64,000 nt of DNA from Pseudoalteromonas sp. NC201. GTDB lineage: Bacteria; Pseudomonadota; Gammaproteobacteria; Enterobacterales; Alteromonadaceae. Position numbers and translations under genes: made by a program. Location of the stretch: contig NZ_CP022522.1 in NCBI RefSeq assembly GCF_002850255.1, positions 624,097 to 688,096 on the forward strand, given 5' to 3'. Of the stretch, positions 53,455 to 62,081 are shown piece by piece. The notes beneath the pieces were generated by a model. The model was not told the DNA's origin, did no database searches, and saw only the letters and a program-made list of their open reading frames with translations. The number at the start of each line of letters is the position of its first letter. The stretch's first letter is position 1.

Positions 53455-54081
53455 ATTAATAACCTTTTTAATTTCAAGCGTATCCATCGATACACGATTT
53501 TTGAGTTGGTAATTTTTCTGGTAGTGGCTGTGGTCTTTTTGGCAACGTCTTAAAACCTAGACGCAGATATTCAGCAGTGCAATGTAAAAAAAGCGTTAAT
53601 TAATAAAATCAGGATTTTTTACTGGGTAGGAGGTTTCGGAATGAATTATTTGGTTCTTTTTTATGGGATGTATGGAAATGGGTGCGTTTGAACTTTAACC
53701 ATACTTTTTTTGTATCTCCATTTTTTGTTCGTAATTTTATGTAAGTTTAGCTTTGTATTGTAATGAAAAATAAAGGATATTTTTTTCATAAAATCTTCTT
53801 ATTTATCTTCGGTTGTTCCCATCTTAGAGTTAAAGATGACTAGACGTAATAAAATATATTATTTCATCATATTGATTTGCTGACTTTGATATAGATTACG
53901 TTTTTCATTAAAAATGTAACACTCTGGTAACTGGCACAGGTGGGAGCGACTCAAGAGTAATGAGTCATAACAGGACGTTAGTTAAGTGAAAGGTTGCAGT
54001 TGGCTGAGTTCGGCAACAGCTCAAAGCCTGCACTAAGCACTTAATTGAAAAATAATATAATAAATCTCTAAGGAGAACAGT
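53455..54081. promoter_or_regulatory. Divergent protease/curlin intergenic region
   Basis: About 630 AT-rich bases with no supported gene; it must hold promoters for both directions. TATAAT occurs at 54056-54061, only 21 bases before the curlin start, with no convincing -35. AAGGAG at 54071-54076 is the curlin ribosome site. Confidence 0.45.
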
Positions 54082-55605
54082 GTGAAGTTTTCAAAATCAA
54101 TTGTGAGTTGCGCTATCGCACTTGCGCTAACACATTCTATTACAGCACATGCTGAGGCAAAATCAGATAATAAACCACTTTCAACTTCTGCACTTTCACA
54201 AGTAGAGCGTGTAAGTGGAACAAGTAATGAGCTTAAGCTTTCACAAACTTCAGGTAGTCAAGGTGGCAACGAGTTAGCTTCTGTGCAACTGGGAACATCT
54301 AATCTGACAGATGTGACTACGGTTGGCGACAACAACATTACAGAAGCCGATCAAAATGGTACTGGTAACGTCGCTATTATAACAACAACCGGTAACAACA
54401 ATAACCAAGTATATAGCCAAGATGGTGAATCTAACGGCGCATTAACGGAAGTTACTGGCGACGATAACGCGATTGACATTCAGCAGTCAGGTAGCGGGAT
54501 CCTTGGGATTAACAACGAAGCCATCAATATCATTAATGGCGATCAAAATACTATTACGGTATCTCAAGGTTCTGGCGGTCAATGGTTCTACAACCTAAAT
54601 ATGCAAGGTAGCCAAAACGAGGTATCAGCGACACAATCAGGTATGTGGAACGAAGCCACACTTGAGTCTGTACAAGGTGATATGAACCAAATTACTTTGG
54701 ACCAAGATGGTGTGTATAACCAATATAAAGTGGTTAGTCTACAGGGTAATGAAAACGAAATTGAATCGAGCCAAAGCGGCAATTTCAATGTTATCGCCGT
54801 AGAGACAGTGATTGGGGATGACAACCAAGTTGAGATTGAGCAGTCGGAAGGTGATAGCAATACGGTTAACGTATTTGAAATTACTGGAGACAATAACGAG
54901 CTTAGTATCGATCAGGAAGGCTCAACTAACACCTTTGCGTCAGATTTATTAGTTGGTAGTGATAATGAAGTGACGGCTGAACAGCGTGGTGATGAGAACA
55001 AAGTTCAAGCTGACGTTGTTGGTGATAATAACGAATTTACCGCGATGCAAATTGGCAATGGCAACGAGATGTACCTTGGCGTTGCTGGTGAAAACAATGA
55101 ATTTTCAGCGACTCAAGTGGGTGATGCGAATATCGCACATGTTGCGAATTTCAACGGTAGTGATAACGATGTTGATGTTACCCAAACGGGTGATGAAAAC
55201 GAGGTGGTGGTGCAATCATCTTACCCCGACGTTAGCCTTGCAAGCAATGACAACGCCGTTGATATCTCACAAAGTGGCACTGGCAATGGTGTTGTTGTGA
55301 CGATGAGCAGTGTGTTCGATAGCAGTTCAAACCAAGTAGATATTGCGCAATCAGGCGAATTTAACGCGATAGATTTAATGCTTGAAGGCAGCCGTAATAT
55401 GTTAGACATCACACAAAATGGTAGCAACAACTTTGTGATGGGTATGGGCTCAGAAGCATTCATTATCAACGGTGATGATAATGCATTTACAGTAAGCCAA
55501 ATTGGTGATGGCAACTTAGTTCAAGGTGGAATTACAGGTAGTGGTCAAAACATTACCGTAACTCAGGTTGGTGACAACAACGTTGCGACTATCACTCAGC
55601 AATAA
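54082..55605 (+). CDS. Giant curlin-repeat amyloid protein (CsgA/CsgB-like)
   Basis: 507 residues from GTG 54082 with a consensus AAGGAG site. Signal peptide to about residue 25 (SITAHAEA). The rest is about 20 curlin-type repeats with spacing near 22 residues and the pattern N-x4/5-Q-x-G-x2/3-N (for example NEVSATQSGMWN, NAVDISQSGTGN, NMLDITQNGSNN), ending NITVTQVGDNN. Classical CsgA and CsgB have five repeats and about 150 residues. It should cross the outer membrane through CsgG, encoded downstream, and polymerise into extracellular amyloid. No separate nucleator gene is present here, so it may nucleate itself. Confidence 0.92.
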   Translation: MKFSKSIVSCAIALALTHSITAHAEAKSDNKPLSTSALSQVERVSGTSNELKLSQTSGSQGGNELASVQLGTSNLTDVTTVGDNNITEADQNGTGNVAIITTTGNNNNQVYSQDGESNGALTEVTGDDNAIDIQQSGSGILGINNEAINIINGDQNTITVSQGSGGQWFYNLNMQGSQNEVSATQSGMWNEATLESVQGDMNQITLDQDGVYNQYKVVSLQGNENEIESSQSGNFNVIAVETVIGDDNQVEIEQSEGDSNTVNVFEITGDNNELSIDQEGSTNTFASDLLVGSDNEVTAEQRGDENKVQADVVGDNNEFTAMQIGNGNEMYLGVAGENNEFSATQVGDANIAHVANFNGSDNDVDVTQTGDENEVVVQSSYPDVSLASNDNAVDISQSGTGNGVVVTMSSVFDSSSNQVDIAQSGEFNAIDLMLEGSRNMLDITQNGSNNFVMGMGSEAFIINGDDNAFTVSQIGDGNLVQGGITGSGQNITVTQVGDNNVATITQQ

Positions 55606-55632
55606 CTAAGTAATAGCTAAGCAATTTAGACA

Positions 55633-55659
55633 GGGGGCAACACCGGCCCCCGTATTTTG
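55633..55659 (+). terminator. Weak intrinsic terminator between curlin and csgE
   Basis: GGGGGC at 55633-55638 and GCCCCC at 55646-55651 form a stem followed by GTATTTTGT, a poor T-run. It may let only part of the transcription continue into csgEFG, favouring fibre subunit over export components. Confidence 0.6.
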
Positions 55660-55717
55660 TACTATTCAGCTAACCAAAATATCAATGTGAATCTCGTCAG
55701 TAAAGACATTCTATGCC

Positions 55718-56122
55718 GTGAGTAAACAAATAATGATAAGAATAATAACATTCTTGAGCGCCATGCTCGTTTCTACGTTTTCACTGAGTGCACAAGAAGA
55801 TGTAGAAATTGATGGTTTAGTGATGGATCAGAGTATTAGCCGATTTGGTCATCAGTTTTACTTTCAATTTTCACAGCTTTGGAGAGATGTTCCTAACACC
55901 TCGGGAATTAATATCACGGTTAAAGAAACGGTTTTACCAAGAGCAGGCACTCGGTTAGAAGTTTTAATGAATAATCGCGCAGTCTACGCAACAGCGATGG
56001 GAAGGAGAGGTGGCTCTGTTGATGAGCGAGTTGAGACTGCCATCTTTACTATTATGGATGCGATGGCGAGAGAACAATATCAACAGAATGGCTCAGAAGA
56101 TTTAGCAGCAAGTGGGTGGTAA
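55718..56122 (+). CDS. csgE: Curli assembly protein CsgE
   Basis: 134 residues from GTG 55718, with a signal peptide (cut near LSAQ, about residue 25). The mature start EDVEIDGLVMDQSISRFGHQFYFQFSQLW parallels E. coli CsgE ([27 protein letters not shown]). CsgE caps the periplasmic side of the CsgG pore and selects curli subunits. Length matches E. coli CsgE (129). Confidence 0.9.
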   Translation: MSKQIMIRIITFLSAMLVSTFSLSAQEDVEIDGLVMDQSISRFGHQFYFQFSQLWRDVPNTSGINITVKETVLPRAGTRLEVLMNNRAVYATAMGRRGGSVDERVETAIFTIMDAMAREQYQQNGSEDLAASGW

Positions 56123-56123
56123 C

Positions 56124-56573
56124 ATGGCAACAATAAAAACAACAATCGTGTGTGCTGGTTTAATGCTACTTAGCGGTGCTCATGTGGCAGCAACGGAGCT
56201 GGTATATAAACCAATTAACCCCGCATTTGGTGGTAACCCGTTAAACGCCAATATGTTATTGAGTAAAGCGCAATCTCAAAATAAACACAGAGCGCCAATT
56301 ATAGAAAAGACCTATGATGAAAAGTTTCAAGAATCACTCGAGCGTACGTATCTCAACCGCTTGGTAAGAGAAATTACGGATGTAGCGTTTGGTGATGACA
56401 TCAAAGACAGTATTTTTGATCAAGACGCGACGTTTATGAGTGGCGACTATCAAATCCAAGTGATCACCAGTACACCCGACACCATTACGGTTAGAATAAC
56501 AAATACAGCATCGGGTGAAGAAACCATTCTTGAAGTACCCAGGTTTGCCGCTTCGGCTGGTGGAGGATACTAA
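56124..56573 (+). CDS. csgF: Curli assembly protein CsgF
   Basis: 149 residues from ATG 56124, one base after the csgE stop; a GTG at 56112 is the alternative. Signal peptide to about residue 23, then TELVYKPINPAFGGNPLNA, the conserved CsgF N-terminus that lines the CsgG channel (LVYTPVNPAFGG-like). CsgF sits at the outer mouth of the pore and couples secretion to fibre nucleation. Confidence 0.93.
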   Translation: MATIKTTIVCAGLMLLSGAHVAATELVYKPINPAFGGNPLNANMLLSKAQSQNKHRAPIIEKTYDEKFQESLERTYLNRLVREITDVAFGDDIKDSIFDQDATFMSGDYQIQVITSTPDTITVRITNTASGEETILEVPRFAASAGGGY

Positions 56574-57359
56574 ATGCTCCGTGTAACTTTATTGGTATTG
56601 TTGTTACTACTTGGTGGTTGTTCTAGCATGTCACGTGTGTTGCCACCGGCGCAAAGTGTGGCTATTGAGCTGACCGATACCGAAACCTTTGCAGAACTAA
56701 AAAATTTACCCACACCTAAAGGGCGAATTCCTGTCTCGGTTTATTCATTTCGCGACCAAACAGGGCAATATAAACCACAAGATAATGTGAGTTCATTTTC
56801 AACAGCGGTGACTCAAGGCGCTAACTCGATTTTAATGCAGGCACTACACGAAACGGATTGGTTTATTCCGGTAGAACGTGAAGGGCTGCAAAACCTGCTG
56901 ACTGAGCGCAAAATTATTCGTGCAGCAAGTGATGATAATGATACAAGCGCTTTGCCACCATTAATGACCGCAAAGATTATTTTAGAAGGTGGGATCATCA
57001 GCTATGACTCTAATATCCGCACAGGCGGTTTGGGGATGGAATATTTTGGCATAGGTGCATCTGAGCTTTATCGTGAGGATGTTATCTCTATTTATATGCG
57101 CGCAGTTGATGTTCGTACCGGGCAAGTGCTGCTTTCTGTCGCGAGTAGTAAAAAGGTGCTATCCATGGAGGTTCGGGCAGGGTTTTTCCGATATGTGAGT
57201 TATAAACGATTGGCTGAAGCCGAAGCGGGTTTTAGCGATAACGAACCGATGCACATTTGTGTAACTCAAGCGATAGAAAAAGCGCTGACTTTGATGGTAC
57301 AACAGGGTATCGAAAAAGGCGTGTGGTCGGCAGCTACCGCATCGCAGGTCGCGCTTTAG
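56574..57359 (+). CDS. csgG: Curli secretion channel lipoprotein CsgG
   Basis: 261 residues; lipoprotein signal LLLLLGGC (Cys16). The CsgG fold shows in RIPVSVYSFRDQTGQYKPQDNVSSFSTAVTQGA, WFIPVEREGLQNLLTERKIIRAA and LEGGIISYDSNIRTGGLGMEYFGIG. CsgG makes the nonameric outer-membrane pore for curli subunits. It starts directly after csgF stops. The last codons and stop lie inside a REP-like hairpin (57344-57365), so the C-terminal residues QVAL derive from the repeat. csgD, csgB and csgC are not present in this window. Confidence 0.95.
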   Translation: MLRVTLLVLLLLLGGCSSMSRVLPPAQSVAIELTDTETFAELKNLPTPKGRIPVSVYSFRDQTGQYKPQDNVSSFSTAVTQGANSILMQALHETDWFIPVEREGLQNLLTERKIIRAASDDNDTSALPPLMTAKIILEGGIISYDSNIRTGGLGMEYFGIGASELYREDVISIYMRAVDVRTGQVLLSVASSKKVLSMEVRAGFFRYVSYKRLAEAEAGFSDNEPMHICVTQAIEKALTLMVQQGIEKGVWSAATASQVAL

Positions 57360-57434
57360 CGCGACAAACCTTTACCACAACGCTCCCTTTTGCGTGGCAC
57401 GCACCACTAACCGTAGGTCGTGCTTTAGCGCGAC
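57344..57434 (+). repeat. Third REP type at the csgG 3' end
   Basis: Two hairpins: GTCGCGC-TTTA-GCGCGAC at 57348-57365, headed GCAG, and GTCGTGC-TTTA-GCGCGAC at 57417-57434, headed by GTAG at 57413-57416. They share the GTAG head and TTTA loop of the other REPs but have a third stem. The first overlaps the csgG stop codon. They could also serve as the csgG mRNA 3' hairpin. Confidence 0.75.
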
Positions 57435-57593
57435 AAAAATTTTAAGAACGATACAACCTTGAGCACGTTCTCACACTACCCACTTTAAAATAAAGAATAA
57501 TACTGGTGCATGAGATTCAACAATAAAGTCAGCCACCAATAAGCTGAGTATGTTAATCTAAATGGCAATGAAATAATAAAGAATGCTAACATC

Positions 57594-58937
57594 ATGCACG
57601 TACATATTTTAGGGATTTGCGGTACCTTTATGGGCGGGATCGCAGCCATCGCTCAATCATTGGGGCACAAAGTCACAGGTTCAGATCTCAATGTTTACCC
57701 GCCGATGAGTACACAACTTGAATCACTCGGAATTGAACTAACTCAAGGGTACGACCCTAAGCAACTCATCGATGTTGAGCCTGATGTGGTGATCATCGGC
57801 AATGCCATGAGCCGTGGTAATCCGTGCGTTGAATATGTTTTAGAAAAGGGTATGCGTTATACCTCAGGCCCTGAATGGTTAAAAGACCATGTATTACGCC
57901 AGTCATGGGTGTTGGCTGTGGCCGGTACGCATGGCAAAACGACCACTGCAAGTATGTTAGCTTGGTTACTCGAATACGCAGGATTACGCCCGGGCTTTTT
58001 GATCGGTGGCATAGTGCAAAATTTTGGTGTGTCGGCGCGCACTTCAGATACGCCATTCTTTGTTATCGAAGCCGACGAATACGATACGGCGTTTTTCGAT
58101 AAACGCAGCAAGTTTGTCCATTACTTACCTCGCACGTTAATACTCAACAATCTTGAATATGATCACGCTGATATTTTTCCAGATTTAAATGCCATTCAAA
58201 CCCAGTTTCATCATTTAATTCGCACGCTACCCAGCCAAGGTAAAGCCGTATATCCAGCAGATGATGCTGCGTTACAAAACGTTATTGAACGCGGTTTTTG
58301 GAGCGAGCAGGAATCGCTTGGCAAAGAATGGTCGTATAACCTGCTCAAGGCGGACGGTTCTCGCTTTACAGTGTTATTTGAAGGCGAAGAAAAAGGCGAA
58401 GTAAATTGGCAGGCGATTGGTGTGCATAATGTCAAAAATGCCATGATGGCGATTGCGGCAGCAAGACATGTGGGCATTCCAATCGAGGTAAGTATCGAAG
58501 CGCTGGGGCAATTTATTTCTCCCAAACGCCGTATGGAAATTAAAGGGGAGGTCAATGGCGTTACTGTCTATGATGACTTTGCACATCACCCCACGGCAAT
58601 AGCAACGACCCTCGCAGGTCTTAGAGCAAAAGTTGGAGATGCACCTATCATTGCTATTTTAGAGCCACGCTCAAATACGATGAAGCTTGGCATTCATCAA
58701 GAAACCTTATTGCAATCCCTTGATATGGCAGATGAAGTGTATCTATTCGAACCAGATGGCCTATCTTGGTCTCTTAAAGCACAAGCTGAAGCCGCGGGTC
58801 GTCAGTGTTTTGCAAGCGTAGATGAGATTGTTGCACAGGTTGTGACAAATCAAGCACCAAACCAGCATGTGTTGATTATGAGTAATGGTGGTTTTGGTGG
58901 CATCCACGACAAACTTTTAACTGCATTGAAAAAGTAA
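57594..58937 (+). CDS. mpl: Murein peptide ligase Mpl
   Basis: 447 residues, the size of E. coli Mpl (457). Mur-ligase layout: [21 protein letters not shown] (N-terminal nucleotide-sugar domain), ATP motif [14 protein letters not shown] near residue 107, [33 protein letters not shown] and the C-terminal [16 protein letters not shown]. It attaches recycled L-Ala-gamma-D-Glu-meso-DAP tripeptide to UDP-MurNAc in peptidoglycan recycling. It is followed after five bases by ubiX. Confidence 0.96.
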   Translation: MHVHILGICGTFMGGIAAIAQSLGHKVTGSDLNVYPPMSTQLESLGIELTQGYDPKQLIDVEPDVVIIGNAMSRGNPCVEYVLEKGMRYTSGPEWLKDHVLRQSWVLAVAGTHGKTTTASMLAWLLEYAGLRPGFLIGGIVQNFGVSARTSDTPFFVIEADEYDTAFFDKRSKFVHYLPRTLILNNLEYDHADIFPDLNAIQTQFHHLIRTLPSQGKAVYPADDAALQNVIERGFWSEQESLGKEWSYNLLKADGSRFTVLFEGEEKGEVNWQAIGVHNVKNAMMAIAAARHVGIPIEVSIEALGQFISPKRRMEIKGEVNGVTVYDDFAHHPTAIATTLAGLRAKVGDAPIIAILEPRSNTMKLGIHQETLLQSLDMADEVYLFEPDGLSWSLKAQAEAAGRQCFASVDEIVAQVVTNQAPNQHVLIMSNGGFGGIHDKLLTALKK

Positions 58938-58942
58938 TCATT

Positions 58943-59566
58943 ATGTCAGAACAAACATTTAATGGGCCAATTACGCTGGCCTTTAGTGGTGCGTCGGGCG
59001 CCCCTTACGGACTGAGATTACTCGAGGTATTGGTGTCGTTAAACTATCAAGTTTACGTGCTAATCTCGAGCGCAGCCAGAGTGGTGCTGGATACTGAGTC
59101 GAATTTAAAACTCTCAGGAAATGAACAAAAAGCAACAGAGCAACTACAGACGCTTTTCTGTGCTAAAGATAAGCAAATTCAGGTATTTGGTAAAGATAAC
59201 TGGTTTAGCCCTGTGGCATCTGGCTCGGCCGCACCAAAGCAGATGGTGGTGTGTCCGTGTAGCGCAGGAAGCGTGTCAGCCATTGCACTTGGGGCATCTG
59301 ACAATTTGCTTGAGCGCGCAGCAGATGTGGTGATCAAAGAACGTGGCCAATTAATATTAGTGCCGCGTGAGACGCCCTTTAGTCCAATTCATCTTGAAAA
59401 CATGCTCAAGCTTAGCCGCTTGGGGGTGACTATCATGCCTGCAGCACCTGGTTTTTATCATCAGCCACAAAGTATCGACGATTTGGTCGACTTTATGGTG
59501 GCCCGCATTTTAGATCATCTACACATCGAGCATACCTTAGCTAAGCGCTGGGGTTATGGAGAATAA
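58943..59566 (+). CDS. ubiX: Flavin prenyltransferase UbiX
   Basis: 207 residues. [17 protein letters not shown] near the N-terminus is the FMN-binding signature, followed by [25 protein letters not shown] and [16 protein letters not shown], with [12 protein letters not shown] near the end. It makes prenylated FMN for the UbiD decarboxylase of ubiquinone synthesis. The adjacency to mpl looks like a simple two-gene operon. Confidence 0.95.
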   Translation: MSEQTFNGPITLAFSGASGAPYGLRLLEVLVSLNYQVYVLISSAARVVLDTESNLKLSGNEQKATEQLQTLFCAKDKQIQVFGKDNWFSPVASGSAAPKQMVVCPCSAGSVSAIALGASDNLLERAADVVIKERGQLILVPRETPFSPIHLENMLKLSRLGVTIMPAAPGFYHQPQSIDDLVDFMVARILDHLHIEHTLAKRWGYGE

Positions 59567-59572
59567 TAAAAT

Positions 59573-60493
59573 ATGACAATAGCACTGAACATCAAAGGGT
59601 TAAAAAAAGTTTATAGTAACGGCGTCGAAGCCGTTAAAGGCATTGATCTCGAAGTTCAAGAAGGGGACTTCTTTGCGCTACTTGGTCCAAACGGGGCTGG
59701 TAAATCTACCACAATAGGGGTTATTGCCTCACTGGTGAATAAAAGCCAAGGCAGCGTAGAGGTTTTTGGTCATAGTATTGATACTCATTTGGAAGACGCT
59801 AAGTCGAACTTAGGTTTAGTACCACAGGAGTTCAACTTTAGCCAATTCGAGACGCTAAACCAAATTCTTGTGACTCAGGCGGGCTATTATGGTGTGCCAA
59901 GAGACGTTGCCCATCAGCGAGCCGAGAAGTATCTCAAGCAGCTGGGATTATTTGATAAAAAAGATAAGCAAGCTCGCACGTTATCCGGCGGTATGAAACG
60001 TCGCTTGATGATTGCAAGAGCATTGATGCATGAGCCTAAGCTCCTTATTTTAGATGAACCTACGGCTGGTGTGGATATAGAACTACGCCGTTCTATGTGG
60101 GATTTTTTGCGTGAAATTAATAAGCAAGGCGTAACGATTATACTCACAACGCATTACTTAGAAGAAGCAGAGCTGTTGTGCCGTAATATTGCGATTATTG
60201 ATAAAGGCACGATTGTTGAGCACACGACCATCAAGACATTACTCTCAAAGTTGGATAAAGAAACGTTTGTACTTGATCTTAAGCCGCCCATGCTGCCTGT
60301 GGCACTCGATGGTTACCAATTTACCACCGTAGATGACCATACTATTGAGGTAGAAGTAGCTAAGTCGCAAGGGCTCAATGGGGTGTTCACACAGCTCACA
60401 GAGCAAGGTAATCAAGTATTAAGTATGCGTAACAAAGCTAACCGTTTAGAAGAGTTGTTTGTTGGCTTACTGGAGCAGGGGAGAGGGGCATAA
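59573..60493 (+). CDS. ABC transporter ATP-binding protein (YadG-like)
   Basis: 306 residues. Walker A LLGPNGAGKST at about 36-46, signature ARTLSGGMKRRLMIARAL, Walker B LLILDEPTAGVDIELRR and the H-loop TTHYLEEAE are intact. It pairs with the permease encoded two bases downstream as an ABC-2 type exporter like E. coli YadGH; substrate unknown. A C-terminal extension of about 80 residues follows the nucleotide-binding domain. Confidence 0.92.
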   Translation: MTIALNIKGLKKVYSNGVEAVKGIDLEVQEGDFFALLGPNGAGKSTTIGVIASLVNKSQGSVEVFGHSIDTHLEDAKSNLGLVPQEFNFSQFETLNQILVTQAGYYGVPRDVAHQRAEKYLKQLGLFDKKDKQARTLSGGMKRRLMIARALMHEPKLLILDEPTAGVDIELRRSMWDFLREINKQGVTIILTTHYLEEAELLCRNIAIIDKGTIVEHTTIKTLLSKLDKETFVLDLKPPMLPVALDGYQFTTVDDHTIEVEVAKSQGLNGVFTQLTEQGNQVLSMRNKANRLEELFVGLLEQGRGA

Positions 60494-60495
60494 TC

Positions 60496-61263
60496 GTGTT
60501 GAAATATGGCGTCGCGTTAAAAAGTATTTGGATAAAAGAGTGTATTCGGTTTTTACGTATTTGGGTGCAAACCTTAGTACCGCCAGCGATCACCATGACA
60601 CTTTATTTTGTGATATTTGGCAGTTTAATCGGCTCGCGCATTGGTGATATGGGTGGCTTTAGTTACATGGAGTTTATTGTACCTGGCTTAATCATGATGT
60701 CGGTGATCACCAACTCCTATTCTAATGTTGCCTCGAGTTTTTATTCCACCAAGTTTCAAAAGAGCATTGAAGAACTACTCGTTGCACCTGTGCCTAACTA
60801 TATTATTGTACTTGGCTATATGGGCGGTGGTATGGCGCGAGGCATGCTCGTTGGGCTTATTGTTACTATCGTCAGTCTGTTTTTTGTGGATATTCAAATT
60901 CACAATCTAGCGGTTATCGTTATTACGGTTATTTTAACGTCAGCTGTGTTTGCATTAGGTGGTTTGATCAATGCGGTGTTTGCCAACAGCTTTGACGATA
61001 TTAGTATTATTCCGACTTTTGTGCTTACACCCCTGACTTACCTAGGCGGCGTATTTTACTCAATCACATTGCTGCCGGAGTTTTGGCAAGGTGTGTCACA
61101 GGTAAATCCAATCATCTATATGGTAAATGCCTTCCGTTTTGGCTTTTTAGGTGTTTCGGACGTTGATATTGGCGTTGCCTTTACGGTATTAGGTGTATTT
61201 ATATGTGGTCTATTTTGGTTGTCACTGCACTTAATTAAACGCGGTGTTGGGCTAAGACACTAA
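60496..61263 (+). CDS. ABC-2 type permease (YadH-like)
   Basis: 255 residues from GTG 60496, with GAGAGGGG seven bases upstream. Six membrane helices and the ABC-2 signature around LTPLTYLGGVFYSITLLPEFWQGVSQVNPIIYMVNAFRFGFLG. Forms an exporter with the upstream ATPase. Substrate unknown. Confidence 0.92.
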   Translation: MLKYGVALKSIWIKECIRFLRIWVQTLVPPAITMTLYFVIFGSLIGSRIGDMGGFSYMEFIVPGLIMMSVITNSYSNVASSFYSTKFQKSIEELLVAPVPNYIIVLGYMGGGMARGMLVGLIVTIVSLFFVDIQIHNLAVIVITVILTSAVFALGGLINAVFANSFDDISIIPTFVLTPLTYLGGVFYSITLLPEFWQGVSQVNPIIYMVNAFRFGFLGVSDVDIGVAFTVLGVFICGLFWLSLHLIKRGVGLRH

Positions 61264-61279
61264 CCGCAGGATAAAGAAT

Positions 61280-61304
61280 GAGCGCTGCTATCAATTGCAG
61301 CGCT
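61280..61304 (+). terminator. Stem-loop after the ABC operon
   Basis: AGCGCTGC pairs perfectly with GCAGCGCT around an eight-base loop; the following CTTGCGTTATTT is a poor T-run. Confidence 0.55.
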
Positions 61305-61357
61305 CTTGCGTTATTTCAGGTAAAATCCTTACCATTCCCCCTTAATAATGACTGGTT

Positions 61358-62023
61358 ATGACAGAAGCAAACTCTCGTAGTATCACCACTAATCAACAAG
61401 GGCTACACGAAAAGCTCGATGAAATCGTTACTAAGCATCTAACCGCTGAGTTTAAAAAACCCATTGCGGCACATACACAAAGCGCTTTCGATGAGGTTAA
61501 TGTGCGAGTACAGGCCTTTAATGGACCGATTATTTTGGACTCATGTTGTGGTGTTGGTGAAAGTACGGCAAATTTGGCGAAGCGACACCCTGATGCGTTG
61601 GTAATTGGCATCGACAAGTCTGCGCATCGACTAGATAAACATGATGTTGAATATAAACAAACGGAACAAGGCCAATATATTTTGGTGCAAGCCGATCTCA
61701 ATGACTTTTGGCGATTAGCGCTGGAAGCCAATTGGCAGCCGAGTCACCATTATTTGCTGTATCCTAATCCGTGGCCGAAAGCTAAACATATTCAAAGACG
61801 CTGGCATGGTAGCGCGGTGTTTCCTTTTATCGTCAAGTTAGGCGGCAAGTTGGAGCTGCGCAGTAATTGGGATATCTATGTAAAAGAGTTTGCCAGAGCT
61901 TTGGCGCTTAGCGGCGTTGATGTTGAAGTGGAAGCCTATGAAAGTGATGAGGCTATTACGCCCTTTGAGCGTAAGTATTGGGCAAGTGGTCAATCAAGCA
62001 CCCGCCTCGTCGTAACGCTTTGA
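61358..62023 (+). CDS. TrmB-like SAM-dependent methyltransferase
   Basis: 221 residues. Rossmann methyltransferase with ILDSCCGVGESTANLAKRHPD, IGIDKSAHRLDKH and YLLYPNPWPKAKHIQRRWHGSAVFPFI, which parallels the TrmB motif (FPDPWPKKRHHKRR) of tRNA guanine-N7 methyltransferase; the ending TPFERKYWASGQ resembles TrmB's T-x-F-E. The N-terminal part and SCCGVG in place of GxGxG differ from standard TrmB, so it may be a divergent paralogue with another RNA substrate. Confidence 0.75.
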   Translation: MTEANSRSITTNQQGLHEKLDEIVTKHLTAEFKKPIAAHTQSAFDEVNVRVQAFNGPIILDSCCGVGESTANLAKRHPDALVIGIDKSAHRLDKHDVEYKQTEQGQYILVQADLNDFWRLALEANWQPSHHYLLYPNPWPKAKHIQRRWHGSAVFPFIVKLGGKLELRSNWDIYVKEFARALALSGVDVEVEAYESDEAITPFERKYWASGQSSTRLVVTL

Positions 62024-62058
62024 GCTAACCCATTACAAGTCTGACTTCAGATTGATAA

Positions 62059-62081
62059 AAGCGGCTTAAAGATGGCCGCTT
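62059..62081. terminator. Stem-loop at the 3' ends of two convergent genes
   Basis: AAGCGGC at 62059-62065 pairs with GCCGCTT at 62075-62081. It overlaps the stop codon of the minus-strand gene and could end transcription of the methyltransferase gene; T-runs are weak. Confidence 0.45.

Noticed and set aside
54056..54061. TATAAT as the curlin promoter
   Set aside because: Too close to the ribosome site and without a -35; probably chance in AT-rich DNA.
54588..55514. Overlapping frames on both strands of the curlin gene
   Set aside because: Shadows of a repetitive sequence; the sense frame has signal peptide and curlin repeats.
57257..57445. 62-residue plus-strand frame at the csgG end
   Set aside because: Overlaps csgG out of frame and translates the REP-like repeats.
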